The position numbers were made by a program, and so were the translations under genes. A stretch of 64,000 nt of DNA from positions 1-64,000 of the forward strand of contig NZ_JABAIH010000021.1 in the NCBI RefSeq assembly GCF_012641395.1, written 5' to 3'. Each line of letters begins with the position of its first letter. The stretch's first letter is position 1. The stretch is from Rhizobium sp. P32RR-XVIII. Its GTDB lineage: Bacteria; Pseudomonadota; Alphaproteobacteria; Rhizobiales; Rhizobiaceae. Below the pieces are notes generated by a model that saw nothing but the letters and a program-made list of their open reading frames with translations, was not told the DNA's origin and did no database searches. Shown in pieces: positions 32,851-42,214 of the stretch.

Positions 32851-35800
32851 TGAAAGTTCCTGCTCTTCAACTTCAGCGTATCGATGTGAAGGTCGGGAAC
32901 GAAGATGTCACGAGGCCTCGCCGCCGCCCGGTCTCGCGAGTCCGCGGCTCCCGGTGAACCGTGAGCGAATTCATCCCCGCGCCCGGTCGGCAACCGGAAC
33001 TCGATGTCGCGCTCCGCGAGACCAGATAGGTCCTCTGAGAGGTCGAACAACTGTTGTGCAACAAGATGGACGACGTCCCCTTCCCGCTGAATGCGGCCAT
33101 TGATCGCTATCATCGACGCCCCGAGGACGACCCGACGCCGGCGTTCGAACAGGCTTGGCCAGACGACCAGATTGGCAGGCCCTGTCTCGTCCTCGATGGT
33201 GATAAACATCACGCCCTTCGCCGAACCGGGCTTCTGCCTGACAAGCACGAGGCCTGCCGTCATCAGCCACCGGCCGTCGCGAGCGCTCATGGCCTCGGCA
33301 CAACTGACGATGCGGCGTTCGGTCAAATCTTTCCGAAGGAAAGCGATCGGATGTTCGCGCAAGGTCAGCCCGACATGGCTGTAGTCGGAGACAACGTTGT
33401 GGCCCTCGGTCATCTGACGGAGTGCGACGTCGGGCTCCTGCTGCTCGGCAATCGCCCGTGCTTCGCGTTCTGAAGCGGCGGCGAACAATGGAAGGGGTTC
33501 GTCGCGCAGAGCCTTGATGGCCCAGATCGCATCCCGGCGCTGGAGCTTCAGCGACGGCAGGAAGGCATCGGCCTCTGCGAGCTGCACCAGCGCCTCGGTC
33601 GGGACGTTCGACCGCCGCCAGACGTCGTCGACTGTTTCAAAGGATGCGTTCATCCTGGCGGCGACGATCCGTGCGGCGTCTGCAACAGCCAGTCCCTTCA
33701 CCAATCGCATCCCGAGACGGACCGCATGGCGGTCGGTGGTCCCGACATGCTCGAGCGTGCAATCCCAGCGCGACTGGTTGATACAGACCGGCCGCACTTC
33801 GATGCCATGGGCACGAGCATCCCCAACGATCTGGGCAGGTGCGTAGAAGCCCATCGGCTGCGAGTTCAGCAGAGCGGCGCAGAAGACGTCGGGGAAATGG
33901 CACTTCACATAGTTAGAGGCATAGGCGATCAGCGCGAAGGAGGCGGCATGGCTCTCCGGGAAGCCGTATGAACCGAAGCCTTCGAGCTGGCTGAATGTCT
34001 TCTCCGCGAACTCAGCCGAGTACCCGTTCTTGATCATCCCCGACACCAGCTTGTCCTTGAAGCGGCTGACACCGCCCGTGAACTTGAACGTGGCCATCGA
34101 TTTGCGGAGCTGATCTGCTTCGCCACCGGTAAAGCCGGCGCAGACCATCGCAACCTTCATGGCCGATTCCTGGAAGAGCGGCACCCCCAGCGTCTTGCCG
34201 AGAACCGCCTCCAGTTCGGGCGTCGGGTACTCGACAGGTTCCTTGCCCTCGCGCCGTCGGAGGTACGGATGGACCATGTCGCCCTGGATCGGTCCTGGTC
34301 GGACGATCGCAACCTGAATGACGAGATCGTAGAAGGTCCGAGGCTTCATGCGCGGAAGCATCGCCATCTGAGCGCGGGACTCGATCTGGAAGGTGCCGAG
34401 CGTATCCGCCTTACGGATCATCGCATATGTCGCGTTGTCCTCGTTTGGTATCGATGCCAGATCGAGATCGTGATTCTTGTGCTCCCGGATGAGGTTGAAA
34501 GCTTTGGATATGCAAGTCAGCATGCCAAGCGCCAGAACGTCGACCTTCATGAACTTCAAAGCCTCAATGTCATCCTTATCCCACTCGATCACCTGACGAT
34601 CGGCCATGGACGCCGGTTCGATCGGCACAAGATTATCAAGACGGTCATGGGTCAGCACGAAGCCGCCCGGATGCTGTCCGAGATGTCGGGGCGCGCCCAT
34701 CAGTTGCTGCGCAAGCTTGAGCGTTAGCGCGAGCCGCCGGTCTTCAGGATTGAGGCCCTGTTCGCGCAGGCTCCGATCGCTGGCCAGGTCCTCCGACCAG
34801 GACCACATGCCTGAGGACAGCGACTTGATGATATCCTCGGGCAGCCCGAGCGCCTTGCCGACATCTCGGATTGCGCCCTTGGCGCGATATCGGGTGACAG
34901 TCGAACAGAGAGCCGCCTTATCGTGGCCGTAGGTCTTGTAAATCCACTGGATCACCTCCTCACGCCGCTCGTGTTCGAAGTCGACGTCGATATCGGGCGG
35001 CTCGTCGCGCTCCTGGCTCACGAAACGCTCGAACAGGAGATCGTTGGTCTCGGGATCGATCGAGGTGATCCCGAGAATGTAGCAAACCGCCGAGTTGGCC
35101 GCCGATCCCCTCCCTTGGCAAAGGATGCCCTTCGAGCGTGCGAAACGAACGATGCTGAAGACCGTCAGGAAATACGGCGCGTACTTCATCATGCGGATCA
35201 GGTCCAGCTCGTGCTTTATGGCCTTGAGAACCTTCTGGGGCAGACCTTCCGGATAGCGGATCGGGATGCATTCGCGAACGTAGTGCTCGAGCGATTGCTG
35301 TGCGTCCATTCCAGCCACGATCGCTTCCTCGGGATATTGGTAGGTCAGCTCTTCCAGCGAAAACCTGCAGCGCTCGACAATTTCCATGGTTCGCGCCAGC
35401 GCCTCGCCGTAGCGTGGGAACAGCCGTTCCATCTCCTCGGGCGGCTTGAGGTATCTGTCGGCATGCCGTTCGCGCTCGAAGCCGACATCGTCGATCGTCG
35501 TGTTGTTGCGGATGCAGGTGACGACATCCTGCAACTGCCGGCGGCCGGGCTCGTGGAAAAGCACATCATTGGTGACCACGGTCTTCACGCGGTGACGCGC
35601 GGCCATGTTCGAAATCTCGTGAAGCCTCATCTGGTCGTTCGGCCGGCGTCGCAGGCAAAGAGAGACATAGGCCCCATTGCCAAATATCTCCGCCATCTTG
35701 CGAACCTGGACAGCACAAGTTTCGTCCGGCAGATCGGGCACGAGGATAGCCAGGAGCCCTTCTGAATAGAGCACAACGTCGTCGAGGGTTAGGATGCAGT

Positions 35801-36107
35801 TGCCTTTACCGCCCCGGCTCTTGCCAAGCGTGAGCAGCCTTGTCAGCCGCGAGTACGCCGCGCGGTCGGTCGGATAGACGAGGATCGACATGCCGTCCTG
35901 CAGATCGAGCCGGCAGCCGACGACGAGTCGCAAGCCTGTTGCGCGAGACGCCTCGAGCGCGCGGACGATCCCGGCAAGACTGTTACGGTCGACAACGCCG
36001 ACCGCGTCGATGGCGAGTTCCTTTGCGGTGACGAACAGCTCGTCGGCGCTGCTTGCGCCACGCAGGAAACTGAAGTGGGTCGTGACCTGAAGTTCGGCAT
36101 ATCTCAT
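32847..36107 (-). CDS. dnaE2: error-prone DNA polymerase III alpha-like subunit (ImuC/DnaE2)
   Basis: 1086 residues from the ATG at 36107, which overlaps the imuB stop (ATGA); upstream extension is antisense of imuB. The N-terminal PHP domain (YAELQVTTHFSFLRGASS) is followed by the pol III palm with metal-binding Asp residues in PPDIDVDFEHERREE, a helix-hairpin-helix region and a C-terminal OB fold ending VPDLHIDTLKLKSRNF. DnaE2 does the actual lesion bypass in SOS mutagenesis together with ImuA and ImuB. Family length and domain order are normal. Confidence 0.97.
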   Translation of the reverse strand: MRYAELQVTTHFSFLRGASSADELFVTAKELAIDAVGVVDRNSLAGIVRALEASRATGLRLVVGCRLDLQDGMSILVYPTDRAAYSRLTRLLTLGKSRGGKGNCILTLDDVVLYSEGLLAILVPDLPDETCAVQVRKMAEIFGNGAYVSLCLRRRPNDQMRLHEISNMAARHRVKTVVTNDVLFHEPGRRQLQDVVTCIRNNTTIDDVGFERERHADRYLKPPEEMERLFPRYGEALARTMEIVERCRFSLEELTYQYPEEAIVAGMDAQQSLEHYVRECIPIRYPEGLPQKVLKAIKHELDLIRMMKYAPYFLTVFSIVRFARSKGILCQGRGSAANSAVCYILGITSIDPETNDLLFERFVSQERDEPPDIDVDFEHERREEVIQWIYKTYGHDKAALCSTVTRYRAKGAIRDVGKALGLPEDIIKSLSSGMWSWSEDLASDRSLREQGLNPEDRRLALTLKLAQQLMGAPRHLGQHPGGFVLTHDRLDNLVPIEPASMADRQVIEWDKDDIEALKFMKVDVLALGMLTCISKAFNLIREHKNHDLDLASIPNEDNATYAMIRKADTLGTFQIESRAQMAMLPRMKPRTFYDLVIQVAIVRPGPIQGDMVHPYLRRREGKEPVEYPTPELEAVLGKTLGVPLFQESAMKVAMVCAGFTGGEADQLRKSMATFKFTGGVSRFKDKLVSGMIKNGYSAEFAEKTFSQLEGFGSYGFPESHAASFALIAYASNYVKCHFPDVFCAALLNSQPMGFYAPAQIVGDARAHGIEVRPVCINQSRWDCTLEHVGTTDRHAVRLGMRLVKGLAVADAARIVAARMNASFETVDDVWRRSNVPTEALVQLAEADAFLPSLKLQRRDAIWAIKALRDEPLPLFAAASEREARAIAEQQEPDVALRQMTEGHNVVSDYSHVGLTLREHPIAFLRKDLTERRIVSCAEAMSARDGRWLMTAGLVLVRQKPGSAKGVMFITIEDETGPANLVVWPSLFERRRRVVLGASMIAINGRIQREGDVVHLVAQQLFDLSEDLSGLAERDIEFRLPTGRGDEFAHGSPGAADSRDRAAARPRDIFVPDLHIDTLKLKSRNFH

Positions 36108-37615
36108 GCGAATATCCCGTGCATGAACCACTGGCGCGAACCGGTCTCCGGATCGACGCCGTCGCCCGCCCGGAATATCCAGAACCGCTCGCCGCCTTCG
36201 TCTTCGACAACGAAGTAGTCGCGCACTGCCTCGAGTTCGCTGTCGCGCTTCCACCATTCGCCAAACACCCGCTCCGGGCCGTCCGCACGTTTCACGCGGC
36301 GTCGCTTGCCGCGCCATGTAATGCTCGCTGGCGGATGGTCGGGGAGAAGTGCAACCGCCTCGATCCGGTCCGGACGATCAAGCAGGCGGACGGGTCGTGG
36401 CCATTGGTAATTCCAGGTCTCCGCGACCTTAGGAGCAGCGGCCGCGATGCGCCGGACGCTCCGCTCGGGAATATCGGACGCCACGGGTGCCATCCGGTAG
36501 ACGCGTTGTCCGCGGTTGCCGAAGATGTCGATCAGGGGCGTGATGTCGTCATTCTGTTCTTCGATGAGGGACGAAGACCTCTGCTCCTCTTCGAGCGGCT
36601 GCGTGACGATCGCGATTAGCGACAGCTTCTCGATGCCAAATCCGGGCTCGATCTTCTCGGTGCGGTCGCGGAAGAGCCTGGTCAGCCACGCGACGTCGCG
36701 GGCGGGCTTTGCGGTTCCTGCACGGATTGCCTGGCGGGTGCCGTCAACCTTCTCGACAATCAGATCGGTGCGGCGAACGCCAAGGCCGCTGCGCCGCAGT
36801 TCGGCAACGAGCTGGACGACGAGCCGGCCCACATACTTGTTGATGGTCTCCGCCGCACCGATCGGCTCGGCGAAGGACCTGGAGACCTGAACAAGTTCGG
36901 GACTTCGGATCGGTTCGATCGGCTCCGCCATCCGGCCGAACATCTGGTCGAGACGTCGGCCGATCTCGGGACCGAACCGCAGGGCAAGCGGCGCGCGCGG
37001 TGTTGCAGACAGCTCGCCGATCGTGCGGAAGCCAAGCACGCGCAGGTCGCCTACGATTTTTTCCGGGAGCCGAAGTCGCGCGACAGGAAGCTGCTCGACG
37101 GCGCGAACGGTCTCGTTCGGCGGGACGATAACCGTTTCCCGCTGGATGGCGCGGGCACAAGCATGGGCCGCACCCCAGGTGTCGGCAACTGCAACACGCG
37201 CCGTCAGACCCTTGGCATGAAAGCGGTTGAAAATCCCCGTAACCATCGGCAACTCGCCGCCCTGAAGGTGGTCCGCGCCTTCCGTGTCCATGACAATTCC
37301 GTCAGGCGCGTCGACTGCAACGATCGGGGAATACTGGCTGAGTGCCCACAACGTGATCCGCTCCAGGGCGGCAGCGTCGGCCGCCGCATCCGCATCGACC
37401 ATCATAAGCCCTCTGAACAGCGCTTGTGCCTTGGCGGCCTGCATTCCGACGTGAACGCCTGCCTTCCTCGCCGCGGCGTCCGCAGCCGAAACCCAGCGCT
37501 TCGAACCACTCCGTGCGATCACGACAAGGGGCTGCTCAGCGGGAATGGACGGATCGCAACGACGTATCCGATCCGTCGCCAGCTCCGGTAGATAAATGGA
37601 TACGACCCTCGTCAT
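36104..37615 (-). CDS. imuB: ImuB, Y-family polymerase-like mutasome protein
   Basis: 503 residues. N-terminus VVSIYLPELATDRIRR replaces the acidic IDMDAFYASVE of active Y-family polymerases, as in all ImuB proteins, so it is catalytically inactive. A helix-hairpin-helix (LRVLGFRTIGELSATPRAPL) and little-finger-like part follow, and a C-terminal tail after ~residue 400. ImuB links the beta clamp, ImuA and DnaE2. Start lies 80 nt inside imuA, stop inside dnaE2 start: one operon. Confidence 0.93.
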   Translation of the reverse strand: MTRVVSIYLPELATDRIRRCDPSIPAEQPLVVIARSGSKRWVSAADAAARKAGVHVGMQAAKAQALFRGLMMVDADAAADAAALERITLWALSQYSPIVAVDAPDGIVMDTEGADHLQGGELPMVTGIFNRFHAKGLTARVAVADTWGAAHACARAIQRETVIVPPNETVRAVEQLPVARLRLPEKIVGDLRVLGFRTIGELSATPRAPLALRFGPEIGRRLDQMFGRMAEPIEPIRSPELVQVSRSFAEPIGAAETINKYVGRLVVQLVAELRRSGLGVRRTDLIVEKVDGTRQAIRAGTAKPARDVAWLTRLFRDRTEKIEPGFGIEKLSLIAIVTQPLEEEQRSSSLIEEQNDDITPLIDIFGNRGQRVYRMAPVASDIPERSVRRIAAAAPKVAETWNYQWPRPVRLLDRPDRIEAVALLPDHPPASITWRGKRRRVKRADGPERVFGEWWKRDSELEAVRDYFVVEDEGGERFWIFRAGDGVDPETGSRQWFMHGIFA

Positions 37616-38291
37616 CGCAGGCTCCTACTAGAAACTCAGCACACTCGCCCGCCTTCACCCTCATCAACTCGAGAAACCACCGCGCCCGCCCGACGCCCGG
37701 AACCGGAAGCTCCTCCGATGGCATGACGCTCACCCGCCAGCGGGTCGTCGACGCCGTCGGCTGGCCGAAGTCGGAGGCCTCGGCCTGTCGTCGCCAGCGT
37801 CGAACGACGAGACCCATCGTCCCAGTCTTCTCTGCCGCAAGCTGCAGCCTACGGGAGGCCGTCATCGGAAGTCGGACAAGTTCGGCGACGACCGCCCCAA
37901 GCCCGCCGAACAAAAGGGCCTCCTCCATGGAAGCGAGGACGTCTTCCTCCCTGTCGGCCTCGACGAATACGACCCGATCCGGGTCAAGGCCAGCCTGGGC
38001 CAGCGCCGGGAAGAAGAGGTCCGGCCTCGTCAGGCACCATATGACCTTGCCCTTGGTGCGCGCCGCTATTCCGGCGGCAAACAAGGCGGCTGCGGCTCCG
38101 TCGACGGTGCCCGATCCACCGCCGGCGAACTCGTGCACGGCTCCGAAAGACAGTCCGCGTCCAGGCAGGTGCTCATCGATCTCGCGAACACCGAACGGCA
38201 AAACCTGATTGCGACGAACCAAGCCACCTTCGAGGTGCGCGATACGCTCCCGAAGGTCGGTGATAACCGGGTTTGCGCTTAACTGCGCCAT
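37536..38291 (-). CDS. imuA: ImuA, SulA/RecA-like mutasome protein
   Basis: 251 residues with the ImuA pattern: LPFGVREIDEHLPGRGLSFG near residue 30, a degenerate P-loop AGGGSG, WCLTRPDLFFPALAQAGLDP, and VVRRWRRQAEASDF near 170. RecA-like fold; it interacts with ImuB and RecA. First gene of the imuA-imuB-dnaE2 operon, 49 bp from the LexA box. The proximal position and overlap with imuB are standard for this cassette. Confidence 0.93.
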   Translation of the reverse strand: MAQLSANPVITDLRERIAHLEGGLVRRNQVLPFGVREIDEHLPGRGLSFGAVHEFAGGGSGTVDGAAAALFAAGIAARTKGKVIWCLTRPDLFFPALAQAGLDPDRVVFVEADREEDVLASMEEALLFGGLGAVVAELVRLPMTASRRLQLAAEKTGTMGLVVRRWRRQAEASDFGQPTASTTRWRVSVMPSEELPVPGVGRARWFLELMRVKAGECAEFLVGACDDEGRIHLSTGAGDGSDTSLRSVHSR

Positions 38292-38340
38292 CTGTGGCCT
38301 TCGTCAATTCCAGGGTTCCATCTCGTCCAAAAGCGAGTAT

Positions 38341-38355
38341 GTTCTACATCTGTTC
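38341..38355 (-). promoter_or_regulatory. LexA box (GTTC-N7-GTTC) of the imu operon
   Basis: GTTC at 38341-38344 and GTTC at 38352-38355 with a 7-nt spacer form the alphaproteobacterial SOS box; on the minus strand it reads GAAC-N7-GAAC. It lies about 50 bp upstream of the imuA start, so LexA would repress the cassette until DNA damage. Confidence 0.85.
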
Positions 38356-38496
38356 CTTTCCGGAATTCGAGTCAACGGGTGCCTTTCGGGTGGATTTTGA
38401 ATCAACAGTCCGTCCACAGCAGCGCGGGGCGACGATCCATGAGGGAATTCAACGCACTAGAAAAGACCGGCCCACAGCGCGTACGATACCTTACGG

Positions 38497-38757
38497 ATGA
38501 GAAAAAATTCCTGCGATGAACCAACACTGCGAGACTACCGGGGAGCCATCATCAGCATCGAATGCGATGTCTGTGAGAGGTCGACCGATCTCGACCGGAA
38601 GGCGCTCGTCAGACAGTATGGGGTCAGCCTGTCCTTCCGGCAGCTTCGTCGGCGGCTGACCGTTGGCTGTTCTCGGATGAACGGTGCGGATGGCATCGAC
38701 CGTTGTCGGGCCCGGTTTCCCTGCCTAGTGTCGGCTAGGGAAAAGTTCGATGAGTGA
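38497..38757 (+). CDS. small cysteine-rich protein preceding dinB
   Basis: 86 residues with ECDVCERSTDLDRKALVRQ, then FRQLRRRLTVGCSRM and a C-terminal DRCRARFPCL. The C-x2-C and later Cys pairs suggest a zinc ribbon. Its 3' end overlaps the dinB start by 8 nt, so both are translated together. Similar small proteins occur near dinB/imu loci in rhizobia; function unknown, possibly recruiting the polymerase. Confidence 0.6.
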   Translation: MRKNSCDEPTLRDYRGAIISIECDVCERSTDLDRKALVRQYGVSLSFRQLRRRLTVGCSRMNGADGIDRCRARFPCLVSAREKFDE

Positions 38758-39850
38758 CCCCGCCACAAATCTGTCAGCCATCCGCCCGCGCAAGATCATC
38801 CATATCGACATGGATGCCTTCTACGCCTCCGTCGAACAGCGCGATAACCCGGAGCTTCGCGGTCGGTCGGTCGCAGTCGGCAGCTCCGAGGCGCGTGGCG
38901 TGGTCGCGGCTGCCAGTTACGAGGCCCGGAAATTCGGCGTCCATTCGGCCATGCCTTCAGTGACCGCCAAGCGCAAATGCCCCGAGCTGATCTTCGTGAA
39001 GCCGCGGTTCGACGTGTACAAAGCGGTGTCGGCACAGATCAGGGAAATCTTCGCCGAGTACACGCCTATGATCGAACCGCTGTCTCTGGACGAGGCTTAT
39101 CTCGACGTCACTGAGAACCTGAAGGGGATGGAGATCGCGACCGAGATCGCACTGGAAATCCGGGCCAGGATCAAGGCGGCAACCCACCTCAACGCATCTG
39201 CGGGAATCTCCTACAACAAGTTCCTGGCCAAGATGGCGAGCGACCTCAACAAGCCGAACGGCCAGGCGGTCATCACGCCGAGGAACGGACCCGCATTCGT
39301 CGCCTCGCTTCCTATCAAGAAGTTCCACGGCGTCGGTCCGGCGACAGCCGAGAAGATGCAACGTCTCGGGATCGAGACTGGAGCCGATCTACGAGAAAAG
39401 GAACTCGAGTTCCTGGTGCGGCACTTCGGGAAATCCGGGCCGTACTTCTACGGCATTGCGCGGGGCATCGACGAGCGTCAGGTAAAGCCAAATAGGGTGC
39501 GAAAATCCATCGGAGCGGAAGACACGTTCGCTGAGGACATCCACACATACGAACCTGCATTGGACGGTTTGACACCGCTGATCGCCAAGGTCTGGCGCTA
39601 TTGCGAGGCAAACAGCATCGCGGGCAAGACCGTGACGCTCAAGGTCAAGTACGCCGACTTTACCCAGATCACCCGCGCGAGGACGATTGGCCATGGTTTC
39701 CAATCACCAGTGGAAATCGAGGAGTCCATTTGTGTGCTGCTGGGAGCTATCTTTCCTACCGGCAAAGGAATACGGCTCCTTGGAGTGACACTCTCCTCGC
39801 TAGAGCCTTTGGCCGACACAAGCGTTGAACAACTAACCTTGCGTCTGTGA
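38750..39850 (+). CDS. dinB: DNA polymerase IV (Y family)
   Basis: 366 residues. Catalytic motifs HIDMDAFYASVEQRDN near residue 20 and SLDEAYLDVT near 112 are intact, unlike ImuB. HhH motif KFHGVGPATAEKMQRLGIE and little-finger domain follow. The C-terminus is short and lacks an obvious clamp-binding QLxLF motif, ending EQLTLRL, which may serve this purpose. Translesion synthesis polymerase. No LexA box is seen directly upstream of the two-gene unit. Confidence 0.93.
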   Translation: MSDPATNLSAIRPRKIIHIDMDAFYASVEQRDNPELRGRSVAVGSSEARGVVAAASYEARKFGVHSAMPSVTAKRKCPELIFVKPRFDVYKAVSAQIREIFAEYTPMIEPLSLDEAYLDVTENLKGMEIATEIALEIRARIKAATHLNASAGISYNKFLAKMASDLNKPNGQAVITPRNGPAFVASLPIKKFHGVGPATAEKMQRLGIETGADLREKELEFLVRHFGKSGPYFYGIARGIDERQVKPNRVRKSIGAEDTFAEDIHTYEPALDGLTPLIAKVWRYCEANSIAGKTVTLKVKYADFTQITRARTIGHGFQSPVEIEESICVLLGAIFPTGKGIRLLGVTLSSLEPLADTSVEQLTLRL

Positions 39851-39983
39851 CGAGCACCGCGTCTTGAGGATTAGTTTCGCCTATTGCACCACTACCACGC
39901 GGTACGAGCCGTACCCAACGCGAACGAATTCATCGATTGCTAAATCCAGCGTTGTGCGCTTTTAGAAAGGCGAACAGGAGGCA

Positions 39984-40262
39984 TCAACCGGCCCGCATGC
40001 CGCGTCGGTATTCGGCGGCATCGACGATTGTCCTAGCCTTCTCAAGTACGTCCTCCAGATCGACGCTTCCTCCGCGATCCAGTTCGTTGAGGCCCTGAGC
40101 ATCTTGGAGGATTTCAGCCCCTTCACCTGCCAGGTATTGACTGAGCGCCTTCTGCATCACCCAGGTACGATCACGTTCAAGGAACGTGGCGATCCGATCG
40201 AACTCCGCAATCAACTGTGTCGGCAGCCTTAGGGAAACCTGAGCTGTTTCGTTATGCAACAT
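39984..40262 (-). CDS. orphan RHH antitoxin-like protein
   Basis: 92 residues. QVSLRLPTQLIAEFDRIATFL with WVMQKALSQYL is a CopG/ParD-type ribbon-helix-helix DNA-binding N-terminus; the acidic C-terminal half ends EKARTIVDAAEYRRGM, like antitoxin toxin-binding tails. No ParE/RelE-type toxin is found beside it: the gap to dinB is only 133 bp. It is therefore an orphan antitoxin, or a regulator of something else. Confidence 0.75.
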   Translation of the reverse strand: MLHNETAQVSLRLPTQLIAEFDRIATFLERDRTWVMQKALSQYLAGEGAEILQDAQGLNELDRGGSVDLEDVLEKARTIVDAAEYRRGMRAG

Positions 40263-40472
40263 GATCGGCTCCGTAATTCAGTGAATTACAGCGTAACCCA
40301 ATCTCAATGAAAGGTCGATTGCTACCGCCCTTTATCATAGAAGCGAAATCACCTAAATGCATGATTCATCGCAATTTATTCCAATTAGACCGATCATCAA
40401 CATGTAGTTGTTCCGGAGCTAAAGGGCTAAGCCATTATTTTAGTATTGATTTAAAATCGCCTAGCGCCCAGC

Positions 40473-41252
40473 TCATCCACACCACGGTCGCGGCGTCGGT
40501 GGGCACTTCGTTCCACCGCACACGAACGGCACTGCCAAACCCTCGCCAACCATGATGCTGCTTACATCCCGTCCACCAGCATAAAGAACGGCACAGGAGC
40601 GACGGTAATTGCATCGGTCCGTTCCTTCAGCCCCCGGCTCGCACGCGCAGTGAACCCTCGTAAGCTCGACCGGTCCGGATGCCACCAATTCCTTGAGGCG
40701 GGCCGTTGCACGGTCTCCAAGCGCCTTCTCAACCGCACAGCGTGGACTGAAGACTTCGGGCGCGTTGTATCCGACGAGCCGGGTGCCGTTGATCTCGCCT
40801 TCCACATGGATTGTATCGCCATCGGTCACCGAAAACTTCGATGACGCAAAATCGTCCTTGGAGGATTGCGGCAGTGCACTTACCGCGTCGAACTTGCTGC
40901 CAGCGATAAACTGGACGCAAGCAATCACGACCACGACACTTGCTAAGACCAAGAACCGTTTTTCCCTCCACCTCAGGCGATACGGACGCCGCCTGAGGAA
41001 GTTCGGCCGGAAGTAAATTGGTGAACTTCGACGAGGCGGTGGCAACTCCCGAGTCTGAAACGGCACCACATTGGAGCGATCCCCGAGAACCTCGAAGACC
41101 TTTTTCCACTGCTTGTCGGTGAGACTGAACCTATCGCCGCTGCGATCGATACGAGCAAGGATATCGGCAAGGTACTTTCGTTGCCATTGATTCAGGTCCT
41201 TGCGGCGTAATGCGGACTCAATATCCCTTCTGAGATTGTTGGCAGTTTCCAT
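40473..41252 (-). CDS. membrane-anchored staphylococcal nuclease-like protein
   Basis: 259 residues. Residues 1-95 are a charged cytoplasmic helical part; one transmembrane helix at ~100-118 follows; then an SNase domain with VTDGDTIHVEGEINGTRLVGYNAPE (Asp, Arg and Glu of the active site lie in it) and a Cys-rich later half (CACEPGAEGTDRCNYRRSC). The second catalytic Arg is probably in NYRRSC. The orientation would place the nuclease in the periplasm. Most SNases have only a signal peptide; this long N-terminal domain is unusual. Confidence 0.8.
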   Translation of the reverse strand: METANNLRRDIESALRRKDLNQWQRKYLADILARIDRSGDRFSLTDKQWKKVFEVLGDRSNVVPFQTRELPPPRRSSPIYFRPNFLRRRPYRLRWREKRFLVLASVVVVIACVQFIAGSKFDAVSALPQSSKDDFASSKFSVTDGDTIHVEGEINGTRLVGYNAPEVFSPRCAVEKALGDRATARLKELVASGPVELTRVHCACEPGAEGTDRCNYRRSCAVLYAGGRDVSSIMVGEGLAVPFVCGGTKCPPTPRPWCG

Positions 41253-41277
41253 TAAGCACCCGATGCCGTTTGCTCGA

Positions 41278-41300
41278 CGTTAGCCGGTAAAAAGCTAACG
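41278..41300. repeat. inverted repeat upstream of the SNase gene
   Basis: CGTTAGC at 41278-41284 and GCTAACG at 41294-41300 around a 9-nt A-rich loop, 26 bp before the SNase start. Possible operator or weak terminator. Confidence 0.45.
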
Positions 41301-41475
41301 GATGCTTTCAACGGCGCGCAGTCCCGAGGCCTGTCTGGCAAGGTGTTTTGATACCTTGAATGTTCGGTCGGGATATCCGACGTTCGACGACGAAAACAGG
41401 GAGACGACTGCCGCATGTGTAATCTCTTGTCTGATTGCGATTGGCTATTCAACCCTGTTTCTCAGGGCGGCCGCT

Positions 41476-41685
41476 TCAGGCGTGCCGCCAAACTTTCACG
41501 GCGGAGATCAAAAGGATGGCGGCCAGCGCAGGCAGAAGAATGCCGTTCGGCACAACACCCAGCAGTATTCCGCCGATGAAGGTTCCAACGATTGATCCGG
41601 CTGCCATGATGATAAGGAACGCCTTGTTGCTACCCAAGACTGAGAAGCTCTGATCTCGGCTGTATCGGGTGAAGCCCACCAGCAT
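41476..41685 (-). pseudogene. TauE/SafE family permease, C-terminal fragment
   Basis: 69 residues with YSRDQSFSVLGSNKAF, then MAAGSIVGTFIGGILLG, then LLPALAAILLISAVKVWRH, the last two transmembrane helices of TauE/SafE (sulfite exporter-like) permeases. The other six or so helices are missing. It is joined out of frame to the FRG-domain fragment at about 41690, a deletion scar. Confidence 0.75.
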
Positions 41686-41689
41686 CGTA

Positions 41690-42155
41690 GGCAGACTGAT
41701 AGCGAGGGAGACCCTAACTTGCCGTCCGTGTCGTGATGCGGCTCTTCATTGCAGGCGAAGTAGAGGGCGACAAGCGGGTTCAGGGAGACGTCTAGCAGGC
41801 GTGTCGGTAAGCCGTAGTGCTGGGCGCGCACCAGCTTGTCGAACATCGCTTTGTCGTTGCTAAACTCTGTTGGCGCTTCAAGCATCAGCTCGCTGAAGAT
41901 GTGACTCTGCGCATCGAAGCGTTCGCCCTGCATGATTGACGGCTTCAGTAGCCACTGAGCGTCTGACTCTCAACGATAGCATCGAACGCCGCTCGCCATA
42001 TGAGGAAGCTTGAAGACGAGCCGCAAATAACCAGTCAAGTTTTCGGCTGTCAGCGATTTCTTTGGCGTCGTACGTTTCCGAGAGGCGACGGGCGTATTTA
42101 TCGCCGGCTTGGTCTGCTCGGAAGCAGTGATCTTCTTCCGTAGGTTTGAGGCCAT
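41690..42155 (-). pseudogene. FRG-domain protein, nonsense-mutated and truncated
   Basis: One frame from ATG 42155: LTGYLRLVFKLPHMASGVRCYR, then TGA at 41970-41972 where the FRG motif needs Gly, then ESDAQWLLKPSIMQ, and LVRAQHYGLPTRLLDVSLNP followed by ALYFAC. This is the N-terminal half of an FRG domain, common in defence islands and toxin-like proteins. The C-terminal half is replaced by the TauE/SafE fragment. Dead by both a stop and a deletion. Confidence 0.75.
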
Positions 42156-42214
42156 CTGCGCTTCCGTTCCTTGGCAATACTTCTCAAATCATGATGAGTT
42201 TGACCATCACGAGA

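Noticed and set aside
34923..35765. 280-codon plus-strand frame
   Set aside because: Antisense of dnaE2, which has clear polymerase motifs in this region.
37426..38208. 260-codon plus-strand frame
   Set aside because: Antisense of imuA/imuB, Ser/Arg/Pro-rich composition.
39984..40262. Complete toxin-antitoxin pair
   Set aside because: Only the antitoxin-like gene is present; the adjacent gaps are too short or lack a toxin-like frame.
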